From: Augochlora pura
Lineage: Eukaryota; Arthropoda; Insecta; Hymenoptera; Halictidae
Assembly: GCF_028453695.1 (NCBI RefSeq)
Contig: NC_135773.1
Span: 12,896,001 to 12,960,000 of the forward strand
DNA: 64,000 nucleotides
Direction of reading: 5' to 3'
Part shown: one piece after another, positions 1-12,500 of the stretch
How positions within the stretch are numbered: position 1 is the stretch's first letter
Layout of the letters: the number at the start of each line of letters is the position of its first letter
Notes under the pieces: model-generated
Told to the model about the DNA's origin: nothing
The model's database searches: none
What the model saw: only the letters and a program-made list of their open reading frames with translations
Made by a program: the position numbers and the translations under genes

Positions 1-438
1 TTCGTTCAATAGTTACTTTTGTATTTGAGTGAGTTTGTACAATTTATACATATGTGTGTACATGAATATTTACGTTGCAAGATTTTCCTCTCTGTTTTTT
101 GAATCGAGTGAGCTATGGCAGCCTTGGCACGTCTTTTGCTTGTGAAACGTCCATTATCATTTTCTCTATCGACAGTTAATAACACGAAACGTAATTAAAT
201 GGTACGCCAGAGTCTCTTTTTTTCACAGTGGATACGCACCGAGGTAGAAATCCATTCATTAAAGACTCTTTAATTATTAAGGAAGAGTCTACCGCATCGG
301 GAAAAATGGAAAGGAGTAATACTTTCTCGAAGATTGATGCGTTGGGTCTTGTTGAACAAGAATTGACACGCGAAAAAGAGACTCAGGCGTGCTAAATTAA
401 GAATCAAATAATTTCTTCACGATATTTGATCTGTTTCA

Positions 439-513
439 ATGGGAAGTCTGAAAGGCCGATCGCCGCAGGAGTGGACGAGAGCATTCAAAGACGCCAAACA
501 ATGGGCTCAAGAG
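439..513 (+). CDS. DYNC2H1: Candidate dynein-2 stem exon (first seen in window)
   Basis: A short open stretch ends at 513 with a GT donor (gtcagt) in phase 0, matching the phase-0 start of the exon at 1119. The acceptor is unclear: an AG at 467-468 gives an exon from 469, while the reading frame is open back to an ATG at 439 and closed by TGA at 427. The encoded peptide contains 'EWTRAFKDAKQWAQE', a helical, charged composition that fits the stem. It could be chance, since its acceptor has a weak pyrimidine tract. Confidence 0.5.
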
Positions 514-3500
514 GTCAGTGAGTAATTAAATTCTTCATGGGTTTCCAACAGCGCCGCTGAATACAGCGTGGCTCGCACGAAACGGATGATTAAATCACCT
601 TCGAAACTTTTTGGAACACGGTCTCGATTACTTGAACAATTACTTCAAACGGAAACTTTATTTCTCCATAGACGTTCTCTGCCGTACCTGTCCAATTCTA
701 TTATCTCACTGCATTACGATTTCTTTTAGTGCTGAGTAACTACGTTGATCGGAACTTCTCCTCGGTGCTAACAAATTTTTACACGAAAAAGAAAATTTAT
801 GTCCTGCGTAGTACAATATGTATTCAGTTCTAATTATAATTGTTAAGAACAGAAACATTGGATTGTTTCAATTTGAAATATTATTATAATATCAATAGTT
901 AATAACATAAACAACTTAGCAACTTATACACACATTTGAAAATTAATTCGGTTTTATAATTTACATTCTATGCACTTTATTCAGAAAATCTGAATAAAGT
1001 ATCAGTATGTTTAGCTGAACCAGATTACCATACGTACAGCCATGAACGTTAAAGAGTTAATGAAAGCTAGATCCTAAAAATATTCAGCACTCTACTGATA
1101 ACTTCTAAACTAAATTAGGTGGGAAAATTGCGAGGCAACGAGGTGAAGATCTGGTGCATCAGCGTGGACACATCAACGACTAGGAGCGACTTAGAATCGG
1201 CATCCCGTCGTTATTGGGAACGCTTGTGCTCCGATTTAAGGGTGGAAGCTTCGTCTAGATTGGTAGCGATCGTCGAGTTTCTTTCGGCCGCTTCAAAAGA
1301 ATTGGAACGCAGACCCAGGAGCGTGGAGGAAGTTGGATTAGCTTATGAAGCTCACGCACGAATCGAAAGGCAATCTTCTGGCATGGCGGACGAAATGGAG
1401 GCCGTCGCTGGACTGTCGAAGGTCTTGGCAGCTTGGACCAGCGAGAAACTGGAAGGTGATTGGTTCGTTCGATGGTTATCTCAATCCTTAAATAAAATAT
1501 ACTTGTTAAAGAATACTTCGTTCGATCTATGCCCACTTAATAGAACAGTTGTTTAAAATGTCAATCGTTCACTGACATAGGGGTCAGCGCGGCTTACACA
1601 TCCTGGCAGGACCTAGCTGACCGTTTAGAACGTCACAAAATGGTGGTGGCCCGAGAGCTGGAAGACGCCAAAGTGAACCTCCGTCACCGAGGCGTCGCTC
1701 TGCGGGACGAGATAGAAAGATGGCAAACAAAATGGTCCTCGAAGCCAGAGATTCTTACACTGGATTGGATAATCTCGATGAGAGAAAGATGGACAAATCT
1801 AAAGGAACAATTGGACGTATTGAAGACCGACTGTTGCAGGGTCGAGCTAAACATCGACGAATTATTAGAGGATAATGAAGAGACCGTGAAAAATCTAGAG
1901 CTACAGCTAGAAGTGGAGGAATCGAATTGTCGGTTCCAAGCAGAGTTCATCGAGGAGCTGAAGAACCAAGAGGATGAGGAATGGACCGTGGCGAGGAGAA
2001 GGCTGCCTCGACTCCACGACTGGTTAGACTCCTGGGAGAACAGGATACGTGTTCAGTTGAAGGATCAGTTGAAGGAGGACTCGTTGGAGCAGAGGGATAG
2101 CCTCGAAGCTAGCACCTACGTTGGCAGGAAGGTTCGCGATATACGAGCCGGCATCGAGTGGCTCCAACTGCTTCGCGGCGACGAGATAGCCGAAGAACAT
2201 TGGGGAGAACTGAGGGCCGTTTTGAACCTAGTCGACGTCAAGAACGTTAGAGACATCACCTTGGGTCACCTGCTGCGATCTGTGCAGAAGATCGAGGAGC
2301 AATCTGAGAAAATAAAGGTACGGCTGTTGCTCTATTGTTTGACAATGTGTTAAATTCCATGGAACATTTGGCGATTTTTTGGCTTACAGTAATGGTTCTG
2401 AACGGAACTAGAAACTCCCTCCATTTATTTCTGATAAATTTTTTCTTGAGGAATGGTACGTTCTTTTCTGAACTGAAAATGATACTTTAGTAGCAATTAT
2501 TCATAGTAGAAACGGCTATAAATATTTCTCTGCTCTTGTAGAAGCTGTTTTCCTACATTATTTACTTTTGACATTATTGCAGAATGATACTTTTTCCAAG
2601 ACAAAACTTCAACAACACGATCTTCAAATAATAAATTTACCGAGCTTCGTTCTCTATTTTAAACCACTTTCGAGCCACGAAATATTTTATGATAAAAGGT
2701 AGCGCACGTGGCTCGAATAAGAGGAGTAAGATACGTTCATGATAAATTTCCCTCTTGTTCGTAAATCCAGCTTATAAAACATTCTACGTATGCAAAAAAG
2801 ACCCGGATAACTTCATGTTACTTAAAAACCATACCTTTACAAATAGCATCATTTTTACTACACCTGTGTGTCGCGTCGTTTCTCCGTTGCAAAAATCGTT
2901 TCACATCATCCGTACTATCGCCGATTCGCCTAGGCGAGGAATCGCGTGCAAATCTCGTGCACCCTCAGGTTTCCATGTCGAGATGGCTCGCTAAATATAA
3001 CAATATTACCGTGCACTTTGGCCTCCGGTTGAAAGATGTGCGCGTGGCGGCCTAATAGCCAGGATTCAATTAAACATTGCCGTAAACGTCACCGCGTCCA
3101 CGGTGTGTTGTAATTTTCACGTGCAGGAGATCGCGAGGCGAGCCGCGGCCGAGAGCGGAATTCGTCAAGGACTGATGGAGCTGGAGTCCTGGGAGGCATC
3201 CGCGCATTTTCAGCTCCAGCAGTCAAAGGACAGCAAAAACGCCGGCATTCTTCTCGTCGAGGAGTACGGCAGTTTGTTAGCGAGGTCGGGTAAGTCTCAT
3301 GTTGCCGTTTCCTGGAGCGCGCGTGTGCCGGCGCGAGCACAATGGGCACGAGTGGGCTCCGCCGGTGAAAGTAATTAGGTTCATTAAACGAAAGGTGAAC
3401 TGAGGCTGTTGCTGGAGGGCGCCAAGGGGGCGGCTGGATACGAGAGGTTTGCCGCGAGGGTCGCTCGATGCGAGACTGGACTTTCTGAAGTAGAGGAGAG

Positions 3501-6500
3501 GATAAAGACGCTCAGCACTGTGCAGAGGAAGTGGGTCTACCTGGAGCCTGTGTACGAAGGTGGAGCTGCTCCAAACGACACCGGCAGATGGTCCAGGGCC
3601 AACAAAGAGTTCAGGTGATCGTCCAGATTCCACGATTTCGCTGCTCAAGGATTGCTGTAACATCGTGGCACTGAACCTGATCGTTTTATTGGCATTGCAA
3701 GCAAAAGTTGTCTACTTTCGTATTAATTTTAAAACAGTTTCAACCAGTAGAAGTTACCTAATAGTAGTAGATAGTTAAACTTTAAATTGATTGGTTACTA
3801 ACAAAACTGTGGATTTTTATAAGAATTGTCTACAGTTGTTGCAAGAATTAGGAATTATGTAGGAACTTCCTTTCTTTAGTAATTATAGTAGATCGAAAGC
3901 AATGTATCGTTATATCGATTACTTCGTTTACTCTTTCCTCTCTTTAAAATTATAGATACCCATCTTTGTCATAAATACGCAAAATCCGCAGTCTGATAAT
4001 TAATACACAATGTTTCTAAGATTTTTATAGCGGCCTTGAATACTCTGAATGTTTAGGTACCTCATGGGTGAGGTGTCTCGCGATCCAAGGGCGTCGTCCT
4101 TGAGGAGACTTCCGCTGTCAACCTTTACGAACCTGAAAGACCTCTTGGACAGGTGTCAGAGAAGCCTCGACGAATACTTGGAGGTCCGTTTGAACTTATC
4201 GGCTATAATAAGAGGAAACAAAGGGGGAGTTTACTTGCAAAAGATGCTCTTGTAATTCTGCGTTTTGTAGAACGACTTACGAGCATAGAGAGCCTGTCCA
4301 AATTTCTGCGAACACAATTGGTCGTTATAGTCCAATAAAATAGCGCAGCAGCTTTTCTCAGTTCCGGCGTAGCGGTGTTCTATTGTGTCTTGGGCAGCTT
4401 CGATCTTTTCATTTCGGTGTGTTCACCCTTTCAGGAAAAGAGATCGTCCTACCCTCGCCTCTATTTCCTGAGCGACGAGGATCTTCTCGAATTAGTGTCA
4501 GCGCACGGTCGGGGCCTAGAAGCTCATCTACCGAAACTGTATCAAGGCGTCGGATCGATAATAAAGGACGATAATGGACTGACGGCCGTTGTATCGCCAG
4601 AAGGTGAAATATTGCAGTTACCGAGGCCCGTCGACCTCCGGGAGCCATTACCGCGATGGCTGGGCAATCTCGAGGATGGAATGAAAACCGCCCTGCAACA
4701 GAGTTTAGAAAAATGCCTGGCTGACAGCTCGCCCGACCCCTCGTCCTACCCGACACAAGTAAAATATGCGATTAGGCTGTGTCCTAATCAGGTGTCGCAA
4801 AATGGAAAGATATTCCAGCAAGCCTAAAATAGATAAACGAATATAACTTTCTTTCGAACGGTGGACCTTTTTGACAAAAATATTACCGGGCATGCATGCG
4901 ATCATTTATAATTTTATTTAACAATCCTTTCCAGTATATTTCTTAATTTCTTCATGCTTTCCGTATACCTTGACAAACTATGTCCATCTAATTAATTGTT
5001 TGGTATTAAACAGTCAAGTAACTAGACAACGGGTCTTTATGCAAAATAAAAATTGTCAGCATTAAGAGCAAGGTAGACATCTATTTCTCTTTCTAACAAT
5101 TTTTATCAGTAGATTGCGGATTTTATGCGCCTATGGGAAAAATGTATAGCTAAAATATAAAATTATGAAGACGTAAAAAGAATTTAATGATACCGTTACA
5201 ATACTTCAAGATTATCAAAATCATTGAAAGAAACAATTTATCTTGACCAAATTTCTATCTACTTTTTATAAATTTGCGTTTGATCTATACATATTTGTTA
5301 CAAATGCACAAAATCCCCAGTATACAAAAAGTCGCATAGCGTTGTTAAACATAGGTGGGAGTCTTGTTAGCTTTGTGCATTGATCTTAGTGTACTATGGC
5401 AGCAATTTTGTCCCGACACCTGATTGGTATATGGCATTATTCAATAATTTGATTTGTTTTCGATGGACGTAATGTGTTGGTTTCGAAGGTCCTGCTGTTG
5501 GCGGAGAGGATTCGATTCGCTGAACGATGCGAGAAGGCTCTGAAAGAAGGCCGTTCGTCTTTGAAGAATCTCGTCGACTATCTGGAGACACAAAGGGCGA
5601 GATACAGGGGACTGGAGGACGCCGGTGACAAGCTGACTGCACTGAAAGCTCGTGGGCTCCTTCTCGACACTGTCCATCATCTCGGGACAGCCAGGAATCT
5701 CTTGAATGTCACTGTTCAGGGAGAGAGCACTGTTTGGGCATGGCGCAGACAATTGAGGTGTTATCGGACCGTGAGTGTCGCGATCTATCCTTGATCTTAC
5801 GATCTATTTGCCGAGAATGTTCGAATCTCAACTATAAACGTTGAGACGTCTAAGTCTTTTCGTAGCAGATACTTATCGTTGCAGTCATTCGTTTTCAACG
5901 GAGTTAAACTAATATTTTCTATGACCAATTCTAACTTTCTAGTTTCGGTTTCATTAATTAAACGATTTTAGTATCGTGCTATATTTTGGAGCTAATATTT
6001 GTCACGTAATAACTTAATTTAACCCAATCTTACCACCAGAATATAACATTTTAGCTGTATTAATTAACATTGCCTATGCGTTCTACTGAAACTATAAAAT
6101 TAAAAATAACTGTGCATTGTTACGATGCAGTACGGAGAAGATCGATCAGAATTTAACTCAAGAAAACGAAAAGTTGTGAAAGCAACGAGTATTAAAGGGT
6201 TCCATAGAATAACAGAAAAATTATGCAACCGTAAGAATTACGACTGGAACAATTGTTTTCAGAGTAAAGGACCGGTGGTCCGTTGTGCCGCTGCAGAATT
6301 TCCGTACCGCTTCGAGTATCAAGGCGCGGCAAACGGTCTCGTCCAAACGTCGTTGACAGAAAGGTGCTTCTTGGCTCTGGCACAAGCAATGAAGCTCGGC
6401 CTCGGTGGCAGTCCGACTGGACCAGCTGGAACCGGGAAAACCGAGAGCGTAAAAGCTCTCGGATCTATTCTAGGCAGGCTCGTTTTAGTTTTCAATTGCG

Positions 6501-9500
6501 ACGAAGGTAATAATCCGACGTTTACCAACTCGAAATCGATTTTTACGCCTCCACCCACGCCCACTTGCGTTCTCCCACTTCCCCTTGAACTCTTATTAGT
6601 TGGTGCTACGTAACTTCTTTTGTCCTTTGCCCACGTGCTGAGGAGAACGAAAGGCGATAACGTTTTCTTGAAACCTTGACATTCTATTCATCCTCGCTTT
6701 CTATTATAGTACAACGAATTGTCGTTTTTGCATTACCCGAACAAAATCGGCTAGTTATACACGAAACGAGACGATATAACAGAATGAAGCACAAAAATTG
6801 ATAGTGAAATAATGATACAATCGCGAGCCAAATTGTCAACTACCTTAAAACCTATGTTGATTCATTAGATGACGTAGGTATAACTTAACACGTTGACGCC
6901 GGCACCGATATTCATGATTTTCTCTGTGAGTCGGCGCCCAAAATTCACAAAAGTTAAATAATAATGTTAAGTTTATAATATTGAAATTCTATGTTTTTAC
7001 TATCGAATATCTGTTTATAATGTTCAGATAAAATAACGTAAACCTATTTTGTGAAATGCAAGCAAAATAAACAAATGTGCGCAGCCCACGGGTCTGACAC
7101 GTATGACCCACCGGTGGGTCAAGCCGTCGTCAACGTGTCAAATAATACTTCTTCAAATATTTTTTCAAAATCACGTTGCTAATGAGATAAAAGTATTGGA
7201 AATTACCTCAATTGTGCGACGACTTCTTTAACATTTCAGCAGCCAACAAGTCTTAATCAAAATCGACGTATGTCATAATAAAAATGAATATTCGAACCTG
7301 CATATAAATTTTTGAAAATGGATTATTCCTAGGAATGGACGCAGGTAGCATGAGAAGAATCCTAGGCGGTCTGGCGCAGGCAGGCGCATGGGGCTGTTTC
7401 GACGAGTTCAATCGCCTCGAGGAGGAAACGCTCAGTGCGGTCGCCATGTTGGTACGACCTCTGCAAGAGGCTGTCCGTGATGGTGCATCGGAAGTTTTGT
7501 TAGCTGATCAGAGAGTGAAGCTCGATCCTCATTGCTGCGTGTTCATCACGATGAACCCTGCTGGCATCGAGTACGGTGGTCGAAGGAAGCTTCCGGACTC
7601 TCTGGCGAGACTCTTCAGGCCCGTTGGAATGGCTCACCCCGATAGATCGGACATCGTGAAAGCGTTGCTGGAGTGCGCCGGATTCTTGGACGCCTCGACG
7701 CTTGCGAAACAGCTCGTCGAGACGCTCGACATCGCAGAGATACTGCTTTCTAGTCAGCCGCACTATGACTGGGGTCTTAGGGCTCTTAGATCTGTTCTGG
7801 ACGCCATTCCGACGAAGACTGAACTAGATGAGACCAGCAGGTTCTCTTCTTATTATTTATACTTTCATTTGAACTTTTAAGTCCCCCTGTTCCTAATATT
7901 TTTATTTTTACTTAGACTTCTACGTTCTTTCTCACTGATATTTCTATGCCTAATTGGACCTCTAGATTTTATTTTTAATTGGTTGAGTCTAACAGCCCCC
8001 TTTTTTTTCTTGATATTCTTGTCGGACGAGACTAGCTGGTCTGTCTCTTCATTTTTATCTTTATTATAAGCCGAATGATATAATAAGAGAGCCTTCTCTT
8101 CGTCTTTAAATTTTTATTTTGAATTGGTTCTCCACTTCTTCCCAATATTTTTATTGCATAGAAATCACAAGGACAGTACACATTGATGCAGATTAAAACT
8201 ATCGCGGAACAACGATGATCAGGATTGTTTGTAGGCGTGTCGCGAACGTTAGTTTCGAGGGTGTAAATAAATTTTACAGGCTGGTGGCGGCGATCAGGGC
8301 GTCAACATTGCCGAAATTGACTCAGGAGGACACGATGAAGTTCCTCTCGCTGCTGGAAGACATTTTCCCGAAGGCGAACCCGTCCTCGTCAACATTCATC
8401 GACAGATTGGATTTGCAAGCGGTTTTGCAGCAGCTCTGCGCCGAGCAAGAGCTGAGCAACGAAATGGCAAACAGATGCATTCAGTTGAACGACCAGCTGA
8501 AAAGCAGAACGGGCGTCGTGATCGTCGGACCGGCGGGAAGTGGTAAAACAACCATAAGGAAACTTTTATGGGAAGCTCTAACGAAAATCGGCGAGACGGT
8601 CGTTGAGTTTCACGTGTATCCCGGTGCTATGCCTAAATCGAGACTGCTGGGTCGCGTGGANNNNNNNNNNNNNNNNNNNNNNNNNNNNNNNNNNNNNNNN
8701 NNNNNNNNNNNNNNNNNNNNNNNNNNNNNNNNNNNNNNNNNNNNNNNNNNNNNNNNNNNNCGTGACATTTCTTATGGAAATGCAGGCAGACATCGAAGGT
8801 GAGCTTGGAAAAGTGGAGCCATTGGTCGAGCAAGCAGCCCATGCAGTAGCTGGAATAAGTGCTGACGCATTATCAGAGGTTCGTTCGCTGAGAGCACCCC
8901 CAGCACCAGTTAGAGACGTCCTCGAGGGTGTCCTCCGATTAATGGGTATAAAAGATACTTCGTGGAACAGTATGAAGACGTTCCTAGCGAAACGTGGGAT
9001 CAAGGACGAGATCAGGTAGCGATTGTCTCCTCGGGAGCGTTTCTGATTGATTCGCTGATTGTCGAGTTTGATTTCATTCTAAAGTATCTTCGATCGATTC
9101 AGAACGTGGGACGCGAGAAGAAGCACGACTGCGAGCCTGGAGGCGGTTGCCAAGTTGGTCAAGGAGCGGCCGGAGAGTTTCGAGGAGAAAACCGCGAAGA
9201 GAGCTTCGCAGGCTGCCGCGCCATTGGCTGCTTGGGTTCTGGCGAACCTTCAATACGGCCAGATCCTTCAGCAAGTCGCGCCACTCGAGAAAGAGCAACG
9301 ACTGCTGGCCGAGTATGTCCCGAAAGTCCCCAGAACCCCTTCGCTTCTTCTTCTTCTTCAGCTCCCGACAGATTTTTAGCTATCACTTTTGAGATTTCCT
9401 TCCCGAAGACTCGACGTCTTCTCTATTGAATGTATACCGATTGGGGAGCTGTAGCCGACTGATTTCGTGCTGGTAGCCTGGAGCTTTGCCTTTAGATCGC

Positions 9501-12500
9501 AGTTTCAAACCTTACTTGCTCTTCTGAGTCTCGTTTTCCTTTTCAACACTATTTTCTTCAAGCTTTCTGCCAACATTCATCTGCCAACATTCTTTCTGCC
9601 ATATTCATTGTAGTTGTAGATATATCGGTCTTCGAATGAAGTAAAAATATTCTTCAGAGTTGAAGAAATAATAGCGCATGCGCACTGAATTCTGTCCTTC
9701 GTATATCTTGATGAAATATCAGCTTCGTTAAGAACACAATTTTCGATGGTGTTAATATCGCAGAAGTCTGTCAGCTGCAGAAGCCCAGATCGGGAAGTTA
9801 GCAGCCGGACTGAACTCCGTCGAAAGCCGCGTGGCGCAGCTTCAAGAACAACTCGCGGAGCATTCTAGGGGTGCAGCAGCCTTGCAATTGAGAGCCGAGG
9901 CTACGGAAGGCAGACTAACAACTGCCAGGGCGTTGCTTCAGAAACTGGACACTGAACACCGTGATTGGCAGACACAGTTAGAGGAACTGACCGCTAGGAA
10001 GGAGAAGCTAGACGTCGAGGCTGCGAATGTCGCTTCGTTGTTGGTCTACGAGGTAATCGCGAATAAGCAGCTGGGTCTTAAGTCAAGTTGCTACCGAACT
10101 ACTTTGCTTAATTAATCGGTTGTTCAGTTACGTAGCTAATTGTTCCAGATACTTGATTATGAAAACTATGTTATCAAAGTTAAATAGTCGATTACGTTTA
10201 TCATTATTGTTTCTTGAATTTCTGATGTGGATTTCTGTATTATAAAATCAGGCTAGTTTTGGTCCTGGCATTTTATTTTCCAGAATCTTAATAATAGGTT
10301 CTTCAATGACATAGCAGAATATTATGTAAAATTATTGGTATTGCTTATGACTAGACCCCGGATCTATGTGTAAAATATAGATTGTTTGCATCGACGATAA
10401 GCCACTGGGACCCAACAATAATTTGTTTCTGCCTATTTTGATAAGTTCATGATCACGTATCAATGGTCTTATCTTTATTCTCTGATTTTTGCGTTATTTG
10501 ATATTATGCTTATTCATTTCTGTCACGAAATCGTACAGCTTTGAACAATCGTTTTCGTATAATCGTGACCACAAGCCACTACCTCATCGACCTGTAATAA
10601 GTTACGAGACGTGAATCATTTGAATGGTCATGCCATCAGAATCCAGGGAGAGACGACAAATGGAAAAAGTTGGCGATCGATCTGCTGATCACCGAGAGGG
10701 AACGTCTTCAATGGCGAGCTCAAGGTCTGCCAGCTGACACCGGAAGCCTCGTGGCAGCTTCGTGCGCCCTGAGAGGCCCGTTGGTCCCCATCTTTGTGGA
10801 CCCGTCCGGCGTAGCCGTCGCCTGGCTAAAGAACAACATCGGTTCTCGTATGGAGGTCACCAGGCCGGAAGACGGGAAGTTCCTGACTGCTTTGGAGCTG
10901 GCCGTGCGATTCGGGAAACCGCTGCTGGTCGAGGAGCTCGTCGAGTTCCCCTCGATATTGTTGCCGCTGCTGCGTCGGCGTCCCCTGAGGCTCGGTGAAC
11001 GAACTTTGCCGCCTCCGCAGGGCTTCAAACTTTTCCTCGCCACCAGACGGGACAGATTGGATGGTTTTCCGAAGGAAGTTGACGCGGTCTTGTTCAAGAT
11101 TGCCCTCGGGGCCAGTACTAAGAGCCTGGCGGAGCGATTCGTCGAGAGGGTGAGAATCGTTTCACGGGAAATTGCGGCGTTTCACGTGCCTAGTCGACCG
11201 GCGCACCTGGATCCGGTGTGTTGATCAGGGCTTGCTTCTCGAAACCAAGTCTTCTTGGGCAAATCTGTAACATTTGGCGGGCCATTTTTCACACCCATTA
11301 CATTCGAAGAAAGAATCGCCTATTAAAAACTTCAATTCGAAAATTGGCCGAAGATTGTAATTACGCAGATTTTATGAAACAAACACTATTCTATCCTTTC
11401 ATACGTTTAATCTATTTATTTGCTATTAGCATGTAGAATCTGTATCGCAGTGTTCCTTGGATCTTTGAACTCGACGGTCGATATATTTGGTTAACATTTC
11501 TACAATGAAATTGCCACTACAATATCAAAAATATGATTAATTTATTAAAACCTTCATACCAATGGACTTTAGTATCGAAAGAAGTATAAATGCGAATGAC
11601 TGCTTTGATAAAAGGCATCTTGCCGGAAAAGGTTGTCCAATTAGCAGGCTGTTAAGCCTCCAAGGATTTTTCGGAGAAATTGTGTGCACTCGAGATAAAA
11701 TTCTTGAAATCTAATCTGCTCGTTAAAAACTCCGGTTGCTCTTGATGTCAAATAAAATAGTTAATAACTTCTCCGCGAAAGAAATCGCCGCCAGGGGTGG
11801 AGACTGAAAGGCTCGTGATTCGTTGAGAGGGTGGCGCGGTCGGCGTAAAATTAATTACCTTGTCGACAGGTTTTGTTAAAGGAAACGCCGGAGTTGGCAA
11901 CGAAAAGGAAAGAGGCACTGGAACGGGAAGAAAAATTATCCGGCGAACGGGACACGGCGAGATTGGATCTGCTGGCGCAGTTGGCGACCGCGAGGGGTCA
12001 AGACCTCCTCCAGGAGTCTGAAGGATCCCAGGGTGGACTCCTGTCATCGTTGGAGGCCACTCAGTCGAAAGCGAAAGAAATCGCGTTCGCTCTCGAAGAA
12101 AGCCGCAGAAGCTTGGAGGACGTTTCCAGGTGGGCGAAAATCTATTTGACCGGCACACCATTTTTCATTCCTCCAGATAGAGGATCATCCTGGAGTCGCG
12201 ACGTTTCGCTTGATACTTATCCTACGTGGATTTATGGTATTACGCTTGCTAATGTTCCGCGGCTGTCTCTGAAAGTTGTATTCGTGTCTTGGCTAAGAGA
12301 GTACAATTTTCTTTAATCTTAGTTTTATACAATCTCCTTAATCCCACAATAATAATCTCTTAGCATCAATTTTATAACGGTTTTTTAAGTTTAAGTTTAA
12401 TTTAGGTACACAATTCATTTTTTTTCCAAGATATGATTAAAATCGTAAAAACTTCTTCAAAGATTTGTTAATATTTCATACAATTTCGTATGGACTTTAT

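Noticed and set aside
10647..10652. Alternative acceptor for the AAA5 exon (AG at 10645-10646)
   Set aside because: It would shift the frame relative to the phase-0 donor at 10052; the AG at 10638-10639 keeps it.
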